Source: Actinomycetota bacterium (lineage in GTDB: Bacteria; Actinomycetota; Humimicrobiia; Humimicrobiales; Humimicrobiaceae). Taken from it: a stretch of 6,201 nucleotides of DNA. Shown here one piece after another: positions 5,902-6,201 of the stretch; within the stretch, counting starts at the first letter, position 1, and every line of letters begins with the position of its first letter. Under the pieces are notes generated by a model, which ran no database searches, had not been told where the DNA came from, and worked only from the letters and a program-made list of their open reading frames with translations. The DNA lies in the NCBI GenBank assembly GCA_028718045.1, contig JAQUMQ010000090.1, forward strand, positions 1 to 6,201, written 5' to 3'. The position numbers were made by a program, and so were the translations under genes.

Positions 5902-5978
5902 ACGTTTTAAGCTTGTCGTAAAATTTTTATATATCTTAAAAATTATTTTTTCGGTAAAATAAAATTTTAAAAAAAGCT

Positions 5979-6070
5979 TGTATTATCCAGCTCATTTCCT
6001 TATTATATTTAAGTATAAATTGAGATTTTTAAGTTTTATTTAAGATTACCTGTTAGTTCTGGATAATACA
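5979..6070. repeat. 12-bp perfect inverted repeats 68 bp apart
   Basis: TGTATTATCCAG at 5979-5990 and its exact complement CTGGATAATACA at 6059-6070 bound a 92-bp unit in the 274-bp gap between divergent rlmN and the DUF5679 gene. The right arm ends 17 bp before the -35 of the DUF5679 promoter. No flanking target-site duplication is visible, so a miniature transposable element is not supported. A two-site operator or a long-range RNA stem is as likely. Confidence 0.55.
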
Positions 6071-6087
6071 TATTTATGTTTATTTAT

Positions 6088-6117
6088 TTGATTGTTTTTA
6101 TTAATTTAACATATAAT
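6088..6117 (+). promoter_or_regulatory. sigma-70-like promoter of the DUF5679 gene
   Basis: TTGATT (6088-6093), an 18-bp spacer and a perfect TATAAT (6112-6117) place the transcript start near 6124, about 50 nt before the GTG start. It lies just downstream of the inverted repeat at 5979-6070. Confidence 0.6.
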
Positions 6118-6163
6118 AAAAACAATTCCAGTACTAAATCAAAATTATGTCAACAAGTAAGAC

Positions 6164-6168
6164 GGAGG
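6164..6168 (+). promoter_or_regulatory. Shine-Dalgarno that fixes the GTG start at 6176
   Basis: GGAGG ends seven bases before GTG 6176, which is optimal spacing. It supports a real gene running off the right edge. Confidence 0.75.
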
Positions 6169-6175
6169 TGTAATA

Positions 6176-6201
6176 GTGGACGCATACTGCGTTAAATGCA
6201 A
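6176..6201 (+). CDS. start of a small zinc-ribbon protein (DUF5679-like), partial
   Basis: Only eight full codons are present, reading (M)DAYCVKC and then a codon beginning AA. From memory, the DUF5679 family starts almost invariably with AYCVKC followed by K/R, is about 45-60 residues long, and has a second CxxC near its end, giving a four-cysteine zinc ribbon; here C5 and C8 are the first pair. The gene has its own promoter, a strong Shine-Dalgarno and a GTG start. Function of the family is unknown. The identification rests on very few residues plus good initiation signals. Confidence 0.7.

Noticed and set aside
5922..5944. Inverted repeat AATTTTTA / TAAAAATT upstream of rlmN.
   Set aside because: It consists of A/T only, with 8-bp arms in a low-complexity region where such pairs are expected by chance.
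5971..6080. Miniature transposable element bounded by the 12-bp inverted repeats.
   Set aside because: No direct target-site duplication flanks the repeats and no second copy is present in the window. It is kept only as an inverted repeat.
1..6201. CRISPR array, tRNA/rRNA genes, toxin-antitoxin pair, phage or transposase genes.
   Set aside because: I saw no regularly spaced repeats with spacers, no cloverleaf or rRNA-like sequence, and no matching protein motifs in either strand.

Overview
This is an AT-rich stretch of bacterial chromosome (clearly below 40 % G+C by eye, with almost pure A/T gaps between genes). Bacterial origin is supported by a TetR-family regulator, an RlmN-type rRNA methyltransferase, Shine-Dalgarno sites (best at 3891-3899 and 6164-6168) and sigma-70-like promoters. 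I cannot name the taxon. The gene content would fit a low-GC member of the old Deltaproteobacteria or a related candidate lineage, but that is a guess. The window shows no phage, transposase, CRISPR, tRNA or rRNA.

Layout. At the left, a TetR regulator (14-601, minus) is divergent from an NAD(P)-dependent extended SDR of the dihydroflavonol-4-reductase / 3beta-HSD / HpnA-like type (882-1865, plus). The 280-bp gap between them holds a 43-bp near-perfect palindrome whose two arms carry promoters facing both ways, which looks like an autoregulatory operator. The SDR gene converges on a membrane-anchored SIMPL (DUF541) protein (2019-2747, minus). That gene is divergent from a membrane steroid-5-alpha-reductase family protein (2956-3717, plus), which resembles the animal SRD5A enzymes closely and starts at TTG. 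Next, on the plus strand, come an AIM24/TIGR00266 beta-sandwich protein with an excellent Shine-Dalgarno (3904-4581) and a small DUF2007 protein (4656-4886). The latter converges, with only 13 bp between stops, on rlmN (4900-5901, minus). At the right edge a promoter, a Shine-Dalgarno and a GTG start introduce the first codons of a small zinc-ribbon protein of DUF5679 type.

How it works together. The gene orientations (-, +, -, +, +, +, -, +) show mostly single-gene units; only AIM24-DUF2007 could be a short operon. The clearest regulatory unit is TetR plus palindrome plus SDR. An SDR of the 3beta-HSD superfamily and a 5-alpha-reductase homologue within about 2 kb hint at modification of a polycyclic or linear isoprenoid lipid, but the two genes are separated by an opposing gene, so a shared pathway is only a hypothesis. 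Three genes (SDR, SIMPL, SRD5A-like) end in inverted repeats that include or lie directly against their own stop codon. I found no convincing new defence or mobile system. The most rewarding items are the palindromic operator/promoter, the SRD5A homologue, and the 12-bp inverted-repeat pair upstream of the last gene.
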